A DNA stretch of 64,000 nucleotides. Origin: Callipepla californica brunnescens (Eukaryota > Chordata > Aves > Galliformes > Odontophoridae). The translations under genes were made by a program, and so were the position numbers. Position 1 is the first letter of the stretch. Each line of letters begins with the position of its first letter. Location: NCBI GenBank assembly GCA_023055505.1, contig JALIRH010000006.1, forward strand, positions 27,129,105 to 27,193,104. Direction: 5' to 3'. Of the stretch, positions 50,110 through 62,890 are shown piece after piece. The notes under the pieces are model-generated. The model worked only from the letters and a program-made list of their open reading frames with translations. It ran no database searches and was not told the origin of the DNA.

Positions 50110-50356
50110 GTCATGGCTTGAAACAGTGATTGAGCACCTGGTAGGAAGGCAGTGCCGACCCAGGGGAGCTCAGGTGTGTGTAATGCACCTGAGTGACTGG
50201 AAGGAACAAAGCCAGGATTCACCCCTTCCCAGACCTCATTTATGGGTTGGCTATGAAGGCAAAGGTATCTCTCTGGAGATTCCTGTGAACTTGAGGTCTT
50301 GTGGGGGTAAGCAGAATTTTTCCTTTGTTTTTGTGTTTGTGGGTGTTGCATTTGAG
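50110..50356 (+). mobile_element. Probable avian ERV LTR fragment
   Basis: A GC-balanced patch in AT-rich DNA contains strings that I associate from memory with an interspersed avian LTR: ggagctcaggtgtg...cacctgagtgac, caccccttcccagacctcat, atctctctggaga and cttgaggtcttgtggggg. The order (U3 with a TATA-like atttatggg, then a short T/G-rich stretch) would fit an LTR read on plus. There are no clear TG/CA ends and no internal retroviral genes. A contained dyad has 8-base arms, ctcaggtg/cacctgag (50169-50176, 50186-50193). The orientation and family are uncertain. Confidence 0.4.
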
Positions 50357-53300
50357 TAATTTCTCACTTGTTGCATCTTAGGGCTGTGATACTACACTGC
50401 TATCGCTGTGCTTTCCACTGTGTTACAGTATTATACCATGATCTAGCTGATCCTACTTCTGGATAATTTAAAAGGTGCGTTGAACCTAAAATTTAAAATT
50501 CCTATCTTTTTCGCTTGCTTCCTCCCAGGTGTTTTGTGATCTTTTACTTGCAAACCAGTAGTAGTAATCAACTTTGAGTTGCTAGCAAAAATTAAAGGAT
50601 TAAACAGTTTTTAATCTGGGGAAGAATCTTCGTAGTGCATACAGTTGCCTGAACTTGTCAGGTGTTGAAAATTGTAGACTAACAGTGACCTGAGTAAGTA
50701 ATGGAATACTTTCCTTCAAAAAATAAAAAAATAAATAAAAATAAAGAATTGAATAACTAAAACTTATAAAAGTTATAGTCTTAATAATGTGGTACCTTGA
50801 AGTTTCCAAGACTATCTTGATGCGTGCAAAAACAATTACAATGATTTCTGCATTTTCACATAAATGAATTCACAAAATCCATACTTTTTTACTGTCATTT
50901 ATTAATGTATTCTGGAATCTATGTGGTTTAAGCTGTAAGTTGTCATAGTGGAATTTAAAAATAAATGCTACTAAGAATAATGTAGTTCACTTAACTTTTG
51001 GTAATTGCAAGCATTAGCAACATGTACGGTATTATTACTGTACAATTATTGTATTAATATAAAACAAGTATTATGGATCTTTATGAAAATGTATCCTAAC
51101 AAATATACACAATTTTACAAAACAATATTTACAATTCAAAGACATCGAGTTTCTACCAGCATAATATAAATCTTGGATCCCTTTCTTATAACTGTTTGAG
51201 AGCCATGTATTTTCTCCTACTGGTCAAAATGCCACAGTATTTATGCAAAATGTCTTTTTTTTTTTTCTTTTTTTTTTTTTTTCTCCCAAGGCTCATTTGT
51301 TTATACTATTTGATGCTCCCTGCATTATAGTAATGGAGCCTATAAAATGTAATAAGAAAAAGGTGTACTTTAATTAGTCAAGTCATGCCATGAATAAACT
51401 CTGACATAAATCACTTCTTTATTTGCATGTAGGAATTGTGCACATGAGCAATTTATATTAAGTTTATTGAAGTGTCTCAAAGCAGTTCTCTTAGTAAGTG
51501 TGATGTTAGGCCTGGTCAGTCGAAACCTTGAGATATATTTGATGACTGCATTGGCTGGCTGGAAAGAAATATTAATAAGAAGACTGCCAGCTTGCAAGGG
51601 TTTTTTTTAAACCCCAAGGTAGAAATCAAAGTACATTAGAGAGAGCCATTAAAAAGCATGGTAAGTCCCTAGGAGAAATGCTGGAAGCTCTATCCCTTAA
51701 CTCTATTTAAAACTGGCTTGGATTAAGTGAATTTTCCTGGAAGTAGAGTAGGTTAAATCATTAAATATGTATATATTTTCCCCTTTTGTGAGTATAGTCA
51801 GTCTGTTAATGACATTCTAGGACACAACAGACCATCTAAGAGATATACTCAGATCCTGAAGAGCACAGAGTTTTTTTTTTTCAGCGGCATCAGAACTGTT
51901 TAGATGCTTTATTTTAATTTTGAGATGAGCATCTATGGCTCAAAAGTGTTTTCTTATGTGTGTGCATTTGATTTCTGTGCATGTGTGTCTATGATGCTAC
52001 TGGTTATCTGAGAGAGAGTTGAATTATTTCAGTTGCTATATAAAGCTGTTTCCTACCAATCTGGTATTTCTTGCTTGCCTTTTACTTAAGCTGTTGAAGA
52101 CAATTCATGTAATCATAACTACAAAGCTAATCATTGAAGTAATCAGAATTATTTTACTATTGCACTGATCTTTCCTTATCTCTTAGTGATCTTACTTAGA
52201 AGTGATGTTATACAGGAAAAATGTATCTCTAAGATACTGGTAACTTCTTCGTAGCAAATGCATTCATTTACATTAACTGCAGAACCACTTGTGGTGTGGC
52301 TTTTCATTCTGTTTCTGGTTGGAAATAGGTAGAGGAGATGAAAAATGGTGGTAGATAGCAAATCCAGACTCTCTGATGGCTGTTCTCTATTCACGTGCAA
52401 TGGGGATCAGGGAGTAGTGTTTGAAGGTGTGAGTGTCCACCCACTGATGCATATGACAAATTCTTGTGCATCACCAGGCAGTGGAAAGCTCATATTGAGG
52501 TTTGATGAGATGAAACTTTCTTCCTGTCAGATTGTGTTGCCTTTTTGTCATCAAGTTTTCGTTCTTGGGAGATCATTTCAATATTTGATTTTCATCATGT
52601 TTGCTCAGGAGGCAATAGTACTGTTTTTAGGTTAGAAACTTTAAAACTCCTGAATTGATAGTACTTTTATGATTTTAGACAATTAGAGAAAATACATTTT
52701 AAATGAATCATAAATTTATCATAGATTTGTGGTGTCCTTAAACATTTTAAGTGATAGGAAAAAAAATTCCTTGTAAGTCACGCACTCCATATATTATGTA
52801 TACGTACTGTAGCATGAGAGAGAACTTAGTAGATAAGTATATCAACATAAGCATCAAATAAATACAGTTGATGTGAGTGCAGGTTACTAGAAGAGAGGAT
52901 TAATTAAAGTTTTGGACAGCAAATGTACCTTATAAATCCTTTTCCTCCCAGTATAGTGTTTTGAGAACTGCTGTTAAGTCTCCAAGGAAACCACCTCTAT
53001 TTTGTGGCTGTTTAGTGGTGAGAAAACTAATTTTTACCTGCTTTTCTAAGACTGACAAGTCATGACAACTCTTAGAAATCTGCAAATCAATTACTAGTCA
53101 AGCCTTGCGATATTTTTAGTTACTTCTTTTTGTGTATTTAAACTGAACTACGCTAGATCTCAGAGGTAGAAAATTCACTTTTATTTGGAAAAAGTTGTAC
53201 AATCATTATTTTCTATACAGGATTTATCACCTAATGACATTATGTTGAAAGATTAAACCTTCTTAGTTAGTTATTAAAATCACACATTAGTTTATATGTA

Positions 53301-54256
53301 TTTGTTTTTAAAGCTGCATATGCAGTTGTAAAATAATGCAGACCGTAAGGATGGCCTGTGAACTTACTAGGCTGCTGTAAACACAACTTGATCCACAGTG
53401 CCAATCTCAAGTGAACAAAGATACTTGTTTCTCAATGATTTTCAGAATAAGGAATATTAGAGAGATATTTCATACAAGCATCATAGTGGGCTTCTGTGTG
53501 TTTTCTTGTTTTCCTGCCTTTTGTACAGTTGCTCAGCCTTAAGAAGAGAAAAGGAAAGCAGTTAACTTCCCTGAAGTGTCAAAGGTAATTGTTGTCTTTC
53601 CACATGACAGCGAAGGTGAGATTACAGCATTAAGTATCTGTACTAGACCACACCAAATACATCCATCTAGCCTCCCACACTGCTTCTAACGTCATGGCTG
53701 TTGTCCATGGAGTTGTGCGAGTACAAGGCAAGCATGCAGTGAGCTGTCTCCAGACTATCTTCCCAGTCTATAGTGGAGGTATTCTTTTACAACAGGCAGT
53801 GTCCTTCAGTTTCATAGCATAGAATAGGTTTTTTTCTCTGTTAATTTAGTTAACTGCCAAAACTATGGAAACCTTTAACATCTTCAGGATACGATTCAGA
53901 GATTGAAAAGGGAGAGTGTAGAAGTAGTGCATCTAGGGATCACCTGTGGGATGAATAGAATATACTCATGAGCATGACAGTGAATGAGAATACTAGTAGA
54001 GCACCTGGTTGTCTCTCCATTTCTAACAAACAAGAACACCCATATACCTTCTATGCTTGTGCTGCTAAATTACGTGGTACCTCTGTAATACTTGTTGTTG
54101 CTTCATAAGTGATGTTATTACTCCATGCCTTGAGCTCTTTGGAACTGTGAACTTTAAGCAGCTTTGGTAAATATTTCTTGTATTTAAAAAACAACCACCA
54201 AAAAAAGAAAAACAAAAACCTTTTACTGATCTAATCTCTAAAGGTTGTTTCTTTTT
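50357..54256. other. AT-rich non-coding stretch
   Basis: It has a T-rich run at 51254-51283 and A-rich runs near 54187-54217, with scattered AT-rich sequence between. Open frames do not exceed 96 codons and none is recognisable. No repeat family is identified. Confidence 0.5.
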
Positions 54257-54363
54257 GACACCACCTGGAGTACTGTGCCCAGTTCCAGGGCTCCTAATGC
54301 AAGAAGAATATCTTGTTGGAGTTTGATGATCCTTGAGATCCCTTCTAACCTACAGTTCTATGA
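54257..54363 (+). mobile_element. CR1 LINE 3' fragment, internally deleted
   Basis: It begins in the conserved CR1 segment cacctggagtactgtgccc, then jumps to the terminal gatgatccttgagatccctt and ends ttctatga. The roughly 200 bases that normally separate these parts are missing. It is old, non-coding and immobile. Confidence 0.8.
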
Positions 54364-54410
54364 ATTTATACTCTGTATACATTAATATAAAAAATGTTAA
54401 CAGAATTGAA

Positions 54411-54682
54411 CAATCACAGAAATGTTTGGATTGGAAGGGACATGACCCCAGCACCACCCCCACCTCCCTCATGGACACCTCCCACTAGGCCAGGTTATTC
54501 AAAGCTCCATCAAGCCTGGCCTTGAATGCCTCAATGGGGCATTCACAACTTATCTGGAAGCCTGTTCTAGCACCTCACCACTCTCTCTGAGGTAAAACTT
54601 CCCCCAGACATCTCATCTAAATCTTCCCTCCTTTAGTTAAAACCATTCCAACTTCTCTTTTCACTACAAATTTGTAAGACCT
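54411..54682 (-). mobile_element. CR1 LINE 3' fragment, minus strand
   Basis: Read on plus it begins with the reverse complement of a CR1 tail (caatcacagaaatgtttgga) and goes on through aggccaggttattcaaagc, catcaagcctggccttgaat and cctcaccactctctctgag. It ends near ttttcactacaaatttgt. It is a 5'-truncated, decayed copy lying tail to tail with the plus-strand fragment 47 bases away. Confidence 0.85.
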
Positions 54683-56779
54683 GTTAACATGTGACATTTA
54701 CATTAACAGTGGCTAAATGAGGACAGTGGAGCTGTGTTGATTAAATACTGGAACAAAAATAGGATTGCTCACTGGGTTAAGGCATAATTGAATGAGGGTG
54801 AGTTTAAGAATCAGATACGGAAAGGCTTGTGCCAGAAGCAAGCAACTCCATCAGATTGTTTGCAGGTTCAGATTTGGGTCTCGGCCATTGCAGTTCCCTG
54901 AGAAGTGGCTTTCTCTGCTACCATCCTCTTCAGCACCAGCTGCCTCATTCAGCTGAACTCTGTGGTGAGAACAAGGCACTATCCTAGTATTAGGGACTGC
55001 TGGATCATGGGGCTGGTGTGTCTATTAAAAGCATCATGTTCCAGGTGAGCCTTGTATGGGATACTTGTAATTTCCCTCAAAGGCAGGAAGGAATAATATG
55101 CATAGTGTAGCAATGCTTTTAAATTCATAATCAGATGAAAGAAAAGATATCTAAAGTGTCAATAATATCAGTTGCAAACATTAGACTTTTTCCTACACCA
55201 TACCTATATCCTTGGAAATCTATGTATTGACTACAAAATCAGATTAACTTCTTTCTGTGTTGATTACCATGGAGCCATCCCAGCCATAAATGCAGTCAGT
55301 TGACTTCACTGTGAATGCTTTTGTGTTTAAGGCCAGTACCACTAGATCCTAATAATGACATCTCCACCCGTGCTGCCATTTCTGCTACAAAAGGTGTCAG
55401 AAAGCCTTATTAAGTCATCTAGTTCTGCCTCTTTGTTTTTCCTCTCTGTCTTAATGTGTCCATCGATGTTGATGTAATGTAGCGTAGGCTGCAGTGTCAG
55501 GAACAGCAGATCCATTCAAGTATTCTTCTGTAGGTGTTGATGAAAAATGGAAACTGTTAGTGCCTCAATATTGTGACAGTGAAGGAATCACAATTTTTTG
55601 TTTTTTCTGTCCTTGTTTTTATTTTTTTTATAAAATAATTATTTTCTAGTATTTACTTAGACAACATTCAAGTCACTTGAAGTAACAAGGCAATGTATAG
55701 ATTGTGAAGGAAGACTTTTTAATTATTCTGGGAAGCCCAAAGCTCTGGTTCATGTTGTTAGATCTTAATGACAGTAACAAACATTAAGAGTGAAACTATC
55801 AATGGTTTGTTGGACTTGTTAGTTGATGGGAGTCCTTCCTATCTGAATGTTAGAGAAAGGTCCCTTACAACATTTGTGGGCCCTAGTGTGAATTTGGCTA
55901 CTGATAGCACACAATTATGTCAAAAAATGTACAAACAAGAAATTAAAAGATCTTGTTGATTTATACTCACGAAGTTTCTGATGTACCTACTGTTGAAGTT
56001 TTTTCCCCTAAATTTTAAGCTCTGCATAATTAAGCTCTGCATAAATGAGAGCGAAAAAGGGGGGTCTAGTTCTATGTCTGATAATGTCTACTTCAGTGTT
56101 TTTTTTGAAACTATGTAACAGATTAAATCGAAGTTAATATCTAATATCCTGTGTTTCTTTTCAAGATCATATTTATTCTCTTTATATCTCCCTACATATC
56201 CTTAGATTTCTCACCTTTCTGATTCTACCCTGACCTGGTCTGAATCATTATGTAGTTGTGTCTACAAAGTTGTTTTGGTGCTCAGAGTTCCAGTCCTACT
56301 AGTTAACATCAAAACAAATCTTGCTGGATGTGTTTTTAACCATTGCTAATTTGTAGATCAATGGCCACAATGTCAGTAGGGTCAAACAAGAATATTATTT
56401 ACCAATACTGCATGTGCAGCTTGATTTTTTTTTTTTTTTTTTTTTATTATGTGAATACTTTGCTTTTGCTGCCAGCTCAACTACTTATCCACTTATCAAT
56501 GATTGCCCCTGTCCCCAGAGTTGCCTGGCTCCCTTGTAGGGAACAGGCATTTAACTGCTTTCACATCTTTCTCATTGTAATTCCTAGACTTCTAGAGTGT
56601 CACTTGTAAAATTTCCTTGTTTTCACTTGTCTGACATCCCCTTAGGTATACTAATTCCCTTCCTGCCCCCAGATCCTAACTATCAACAACAGAGGCATCC
56701 AGCATACCTTTTTGTGACTATTTTTTTTTTTTAACCTATGTTTCATTCCAATATAGCCAAAAAGACCACAAAAGGATAG
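54683..56779. other. Non-coding stretch
   Basis: It contains a 15-bp tandem duplication (56016-56045) and a T21 run (56425-56445). The rest is ordinary AT-rich sequence; one plus-strand frame (88 codons, 56343-56609) is a shadow of the T-run. Confidence 0.5.
56016..56045. repeat. 15-bp tandem duplication
   Basis: taagctctgcataat is followed at once by taagctctgcataaa; 14 of 15 positions match. Confidence 0.9.
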
Positions 56780-57130
56780 CTTGTAAAGTGATTAAACTCA
56801 TTTTCTTCATTTGCTGTGGCGCCAGCTTGCTAGGTTCTTTATAGAAACTAGCTCAGTCATGCGGCAGGTTGAACTTGAGATTCCTGATGCAGATCATTAT
56901 GCTCCCATAAATTATCTCAGGTGTACCTGAGCCAGGGCTTCAACCAGATACTGACAGGAGATTCCTTCCTTTTTTTTTTTTTCTTTTTTTTTTTTTCTCT
57001 CTTGCATCAGTTTACTTTGCTCCAGCCTGTTGAATGGAGAACAAATTAATGCCTTGTGCAGTTTATTTCATGTTTAGTACAACGCTCTTTGAAAGTACTC
57101 TCTACTTGCAGGCTAAAATGAATTTTAAGT
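56780..57130. promoter_or_regulatory. Candidate regulatory island with E-box dyad
   Basis: The sequence is less simple than its flanks apart from T-runs at about 56970-56996. The dyad ctcaggt-gt-acctgag at 56916-56931 contains CAGGTG and its inverted half, the core bound by ZEB/SNAI-type zinc fingers. CTTATTTTAATT-like AT-rich stretches bound it. Function is inferred. Confidence 0.25.
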
Positions 57131-57516
57131 GAAATTCTCATGGTAGTTTGGTGTGGAGCAGGCAAGAGTTGTTTTCAAGTCTTAATTATTAATTCATAAT
57201 CTAATTTAATAAATTATTTCAGTGATCATACAAGGTGGTATTTATTTCAGATGAGCTTGTGAGTGTCTAGTAATAAAATTTGTTATCAACTGTATGGAAT
57301 TGATCACTGAAATAGAAAGAAATCTTGAATGAACTTTCTTTTGGTGTATTTATTACTTCAATTGTAAACTGTGTATTCCTTGATTAAAATATTTAAAGAT
57401 TTCAAGTTGGATTATTTAAGAAATTCTCTTAAAAATAATGAAAAAATGCAACAAATATCTACAGTGGTAGATATTAATCAAGTAATATTCTGAATTTTAC
57501 TTTAAAAGAAGCTTGA

Positions 57517-57544
57517 TTTTTTTTTTTTTTTTCAAAAAAAAAAA
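57517..57544. repeat. T16-C-A11 inverted homopolymer
   Basis: Sixteen T, one C and eleven A follow in direct succession, so the block can fold back on itself. Confidence 0.9.
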
Positions 57545-60500
57545 TAAAATACTAAAACCAAAATGCAAATTCTAGCTTTAGTCCTTGAAATCTAGATCAA
57601 ATGCTTTTAAACATTTAGTTTTCATTTTTTCTGAGGGGAATTCACATAAATTTCAGGGAATGTTTGATTTTTATTTCAGTTTTGTTTCAACCAAACTGTC
57701 TGTTTTGTTCTACATATATTTTCAAAGAACCATAAACTAATTCGTTTACAGAAATAAGAAAATAAGACAAATGTAGGTAAAAATAACCAAGAGGTAGCAG
57801 TTACTGTTCTGCTTCTGTGAGGGGCCAGCATTGTATGAGCAGGCTCAAAAATGACCATACAGTTCTCACAGGACTTATCTTTCATTTATCTCACTAAATG
57901 GTGGTAGCTGAGAATTAGAAGAAAAGGATTTTAACTTCCTTCAGAAACACATGACAGATTTCTGGCAAAATAAGGATTCTGATAAATATAAATTTCAATA
58001 GAGTTAAGAAAATTTTCTGCTTGGGACTTTCAGAAGAGTTTGTTTTTATTCTCAAGTATATTACTCAGCCTATGTCTCCTTATAGCTTCTGCATGAGTGT
58101 ATTCTTGAAGAAAAACAATATTATTCTGAATTTTATGCTTTTCAATTTATTAAAATATCATCTGAATTTCTGCCTAGCCTTCTGTACATGTTTTTTTCTT
58201 TTACTGAAACTTTTTCATTTCTCAAATTACTTTAGGGGAGGAAAAAAGGGAACGAAAATTCCTTATGGAGAAGCAAGGTAAAAGATAACAATGTTACTCT
58301 TATACTTTCAGGAAGGAACTACTCCCAAGAAAGTATTCTAAGAATACTGGACAGGGCATACTATCTGATCTGGAAAAAAACAGTTTTGGAAACAGACTGA
58401 ATCTGTGGTCCATTTGTAAAAACAAGAAATTGAGCTCAATGGTTTCATAAACTGCAAATGCAGTAGCGTGATAGTAGAGGCTTGATGGCCTGTAATGCTT
58501 TGTCAGAAGTTTTTCGTCTTAAAATTGTAGAGTTGTTGCCCACAGAGAAATAAGTGCCCCTTAGGACATGGTTCAAGTGTAGGAGTAGTTTAGTCTGTCT
58601 TGTGTCAGAGAAGACAGAGGAATTTATCAAGAAAATCATATAGGTTTTTACAGTTGGCTGAGATTCAAATCCAGGAATTGAAGGTGAAAAGTTGATGTTT
58701 TGACTCAGGCAAACCAGAAGGGAGAGGTTTTTACAATGTTTCAGGTAGATGAGGTGAGTTTTGTTTCATATAAACCAACATAGTCATATATTTCTATGAA
58801 TAGCATGCTTTCCTGTCATCCCAGGCTGGGATTATCCGTGTGTCCTGGAGATGGGCAGACACCTGGGAGACAATTTCAATGAGCAGAACATTCTGCAATT
58901 GTGAGAAGTGTTTATTAGGCTAAATCATTGTTTTTCACTTCATTTCACGTAATCATAACTTCTGTGGCATTCCCATCTTTGACCTTCAGTATAGATCAGA
59001 GGACACAGTTGAAATCAAACACGTTGTTTGTTAGGGTTTGGTCTCCTCCAATTAAGTCATTTTTTTTTCCTCGATTTTCTTCACTTTTTGTTTGTTCGTT
59101 TAGTATTTCAGTATTACTGCCTCTTAAGTCCAAGGGACAAAGTTAGCGCTCTATTTTCTTCAGTAGAATACATTCTCCTTTCACAAATGTTATCAGAAAA
59201 TTCTGTATGGAAAATGCTGAGATAACATTCTCTTATATTCATAGGTGGCACGGTAGAAGTTTTATTTCCTTTAGGTATGAAATCAGAAAGTAAACAATTG
59301 TTACAATATTCAGAATTTACGAAAAGAAAAAAAATAATCAAAAGAATGTGTCACTCGATTATGGAAAAAAAGTTATTACCCACGGAAACAATTGTCAGTG
59401 TTACTATATTTTAATAAGTCAATGTTTTTTGTTATTTACTCTTCTCATACCGTCTTTCTCTTCTTCTGCAGTCTTTATTATTTTTCTAATATATTTTCTT
59501 CTTTTCCACACTCACAAATATCAGCTCTGATGGCAAATAGGTGATCTGCCCACTTTTATATTCCAGATAAAGGTTTGCTTGTTTTCTCTGGGTGCAGGAA
59601 GGAAAAAAAGTACTTGCAGTATTTTCTAGCCAGTTCAGAACTCAGTATTTAGACAGTTTTGGGTTCGGAGCCATTACCATAGCAAGATATTATACTTCAA
59701 TCCTGCTCTTGAGTAAAATCAAGCTGGATCCTGGCCTTGAACCTACTGTTTGTATGAAGCTTTAAATGTGCACATTTAACCCCAATGTTACAGTTGTAGG
59801 GTCACAGGAAGGTGACGGATGCTGTCACATACTTCCTACTGTAGGTGATTCATTATGCCTTTGTACAGGCTAGATCTGAAAATTTCAGCTCCTTTTCTCA
59901 GTGAGGTTCTTGGCAAACCTAGAGGAGCATAGCTGTTGATTCAAGGTAGCTAGCATCTATTGTGTTTATCACAGATTTCCTTAGATAACATAACCAGCCA
60001 GGCTGATAAAAGCTATGAAATTTCACTATGATACCATGCTGAAAATCTGGATCTCAAATAAGCAAATATTGCCATCAATATCCTCAGTATTATATAACCA
60101 CTACTAACATGAAGCTTACATATTGTAATTTTATTTCTTAAACTATACAGGTAGTGCTCAGGCGTATGGATTTATTATCACATTTGGCATATATTATTTA
60201 TAGCATAAGAAAGGTGAAGCATCCTGCAGCATGCGTGTAAAGATTAGAATTTATTGTCCAGGAATCCTTGAACAATTTTATCAAAAGCCCATTTCTAGGT
60301 GGTGTTTTTCTGCAATAAATCATACAGCAGAAATCTATCAGTGGACACCAGGAGGAGATAAATGAGATCAGTGGAAAGAGGGTCATCACAGAAATTTTTT
60401 TCTGTATCATGACCTGTCATTGGCAGAAATCCATTTATTACAGTACACAAATGACTTTTTTTCCCTTACTCACTGGTTTTTACCATTTTGGGGACTGTTA

Positions 60501-62797
60501 TCTAAAATACAATGAGAACTTCACAGAATGTAAGCTTTCAGAAACCATGAAAACAGAGATAATTTAAAGACCACAGATGCAAGGACTAATGTTGCTTCTT
60601 TTTCTTCCCTTCTATCTTTTTCTTTCCTTTACTCTCTATGAACTAAAAAAAAAAAAAAATGTTTTACAGTTTTCATTTGGAAATTAATATGACCATAAAC
60701 CCAATGCCATAGAGGAAAATAAAACAATTATTAAACCCAGCTGGCTGATACATGTGAAGAGGGAGGTGGAGTTCTGTACTGCTCACATAGAAGTGGGTGA
60801 ACTCCAGGTGAGCTGCGTTTATATCAATTAATTTTCTTCAGGAAATTTATCTTTTTTTTTAATAATGTTTTGCTTGCCTCTAAGAAAGGGCTAGTAGGGT
60901 GGAAAAGGGACAAGAGAGGCAGAAATGTAGTATTTTTGGCTAGACAGATTAACAAACATGGGGTGGAGCAAGTTCAATGGATACTACTATCCAAACTGCT
61001 TCAGTGTCCCACAGAATGCTCCGTGCAGTCAGTGCTGGATTTAGTTAGGTGACAGGACTCTCACCTAAGGCAGAATGATGCTTGGGGTTGGGCTCCTGAG
61101 AACTGAGAGCAGAATCAAGATGCAGTTTTTTAGAGGATGTGGGAGAAATTTTTATAACGCAACAGATAAAAACTTAATGCTAATCAACATCAGGAGGGCT
61201 TTAACACTTGAATCTCTTCCTTTTATACAAGCAAAGTACCACAAGGGCATACACTAGTTTTGCTCTTTCTGGAAAGCCTTGGTTATTTCCACTTTGTTAA
61301 TTCAGAATTTTATCACAGAGGTTTACCTTTATCTGTTTACCTTTTGGATGTGTGTTATGAGCAACTTTCTCTCCCTGGGCTAGATAAGGAATAGGCAGAA
61401 ATGCTGGTAGAGTCATTATTCTTTGAAAAATGATGAAATGGGGAACTAATGGCCATTCACATGTGCAAACCATTGATTCAATTACTCATCAGCAGAGGAA
61501 AGGGCTGTTATACCACCACAGTGAAGATCTTTCTGCAAGTCAGATGCAGATACAGAATTCTCCTTCCTAGTGTTGTCTTGTTAGCCTTATGCTACAATGG
61601 ATGAGATATTGACCTAATGGATGGTCTAATTGCCAGTCACATCTGTATGCTATCAGTCTCTTTCTGGTGCTGAGATATTTTGTTGTTTTTTTTTTTAAAT
61701 CCAGTTTTTAAGTTTTTTTTTTTCTCATAATTAATGTTTTAGATACTGAAGAAATTTGCCAAGTAACTAGTAACAACTACAGCTGCTATTCTGCAATTTT
61801 TCATTAATTCTGTCACAAGAAAATGTGTGATGTTGTAATATATAACTCATTAGGGTAATACTGTGTATTTACTTAGCTTACTGGGAGGAAAAATAAAGGC
61901 TTGAAAATGAGTGGTCTAGACTGATAGCAGGAAGTAAAATATAAAAACCAGTCAGAAGAAAACTTTTAGAGAAAATGTGTTGTTGACTTCATCTGGACCA
62001 GGATTTAATGCCTACTTTTCCATCTGAAGAGATTTTTATTTTCACTGTAGTAGTAGAAAAGGTTACTAGAGAGGCTGTTCAAAAAGACATGAGCTGTAAA
62101 CATATTTTGCATGGAACCCATGGAAATCTTGTGTGCATGAAAATGATACTTTCTTGTTTGTTCCATGCAGTCAGTAACAATCACACACACAGGTTTGATT
62201 TTAATGGTTTCCAACACGTGCAGATTTTTAATCTTTGAGGATTAAACTTTAATCATTTTTTAATCTTTCAAACTGTCCATGAAATATTGTAGTTTTAGAT
62301 CATTTCATGTGTTACTTGTATAAATCTTATGCATCAAAGGAGGAAATTTTTCCAAAGCAGGAAAAGTTGATACGGTAAAAGAAAGAAAAGTCTGTATACT
62401 TGTGGAAACTCTATAGGAATCCCTTTATTATTATTATTTTTTATTTTCCTCTTGACTTCACTTTTGCCTTTAACTCTATTCAGAATTGATACCAAAATAA
62501 ATGAATAAAATTCTTTAGTTGCTGATCTCACTGCCTATTAAAATATGAGACTTTTGCCGCAGGATTCCAAACAGGGTTTCATAGGGAAATCTTCCCTTCT
62601 GTGATTTCATTGCCAGGATGAAGTAGCACAGGAGTAAAGCTATTACACATGAAACAGTTGTTCCTCTTTCTTTTTAACCTTGTTTGAATGTAGTTCTTTT
62701 ATATTTTTCATATCATAGGTTCTTTGAATGGAAGTTCTCTCTGCTGCTACTGTAGGAGCTGGTTTAAATTGTAATCACTTGACTTCATCCACATGTG

Positions 62798-62835
62798 TTT
62801 TTTTTTTTTTTTAAACCGATTTACACTTCAAAAGA

Positions 62836-62869
<34 letters not shown>

Positions 62870-62890
62870 ACACACAAAAAAACTTTTTTT
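62798..62890. repeat. T15 ... A30 ... T9 homopolymer cluster
   Basis: T15 (62798-62812), A30 (62839-62868), a short CACACAC, A7 and then T9 lie within under 100 bases. Such runs are hotspots for length variation and for assembly or sequencing error. Confidence 0.9.
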
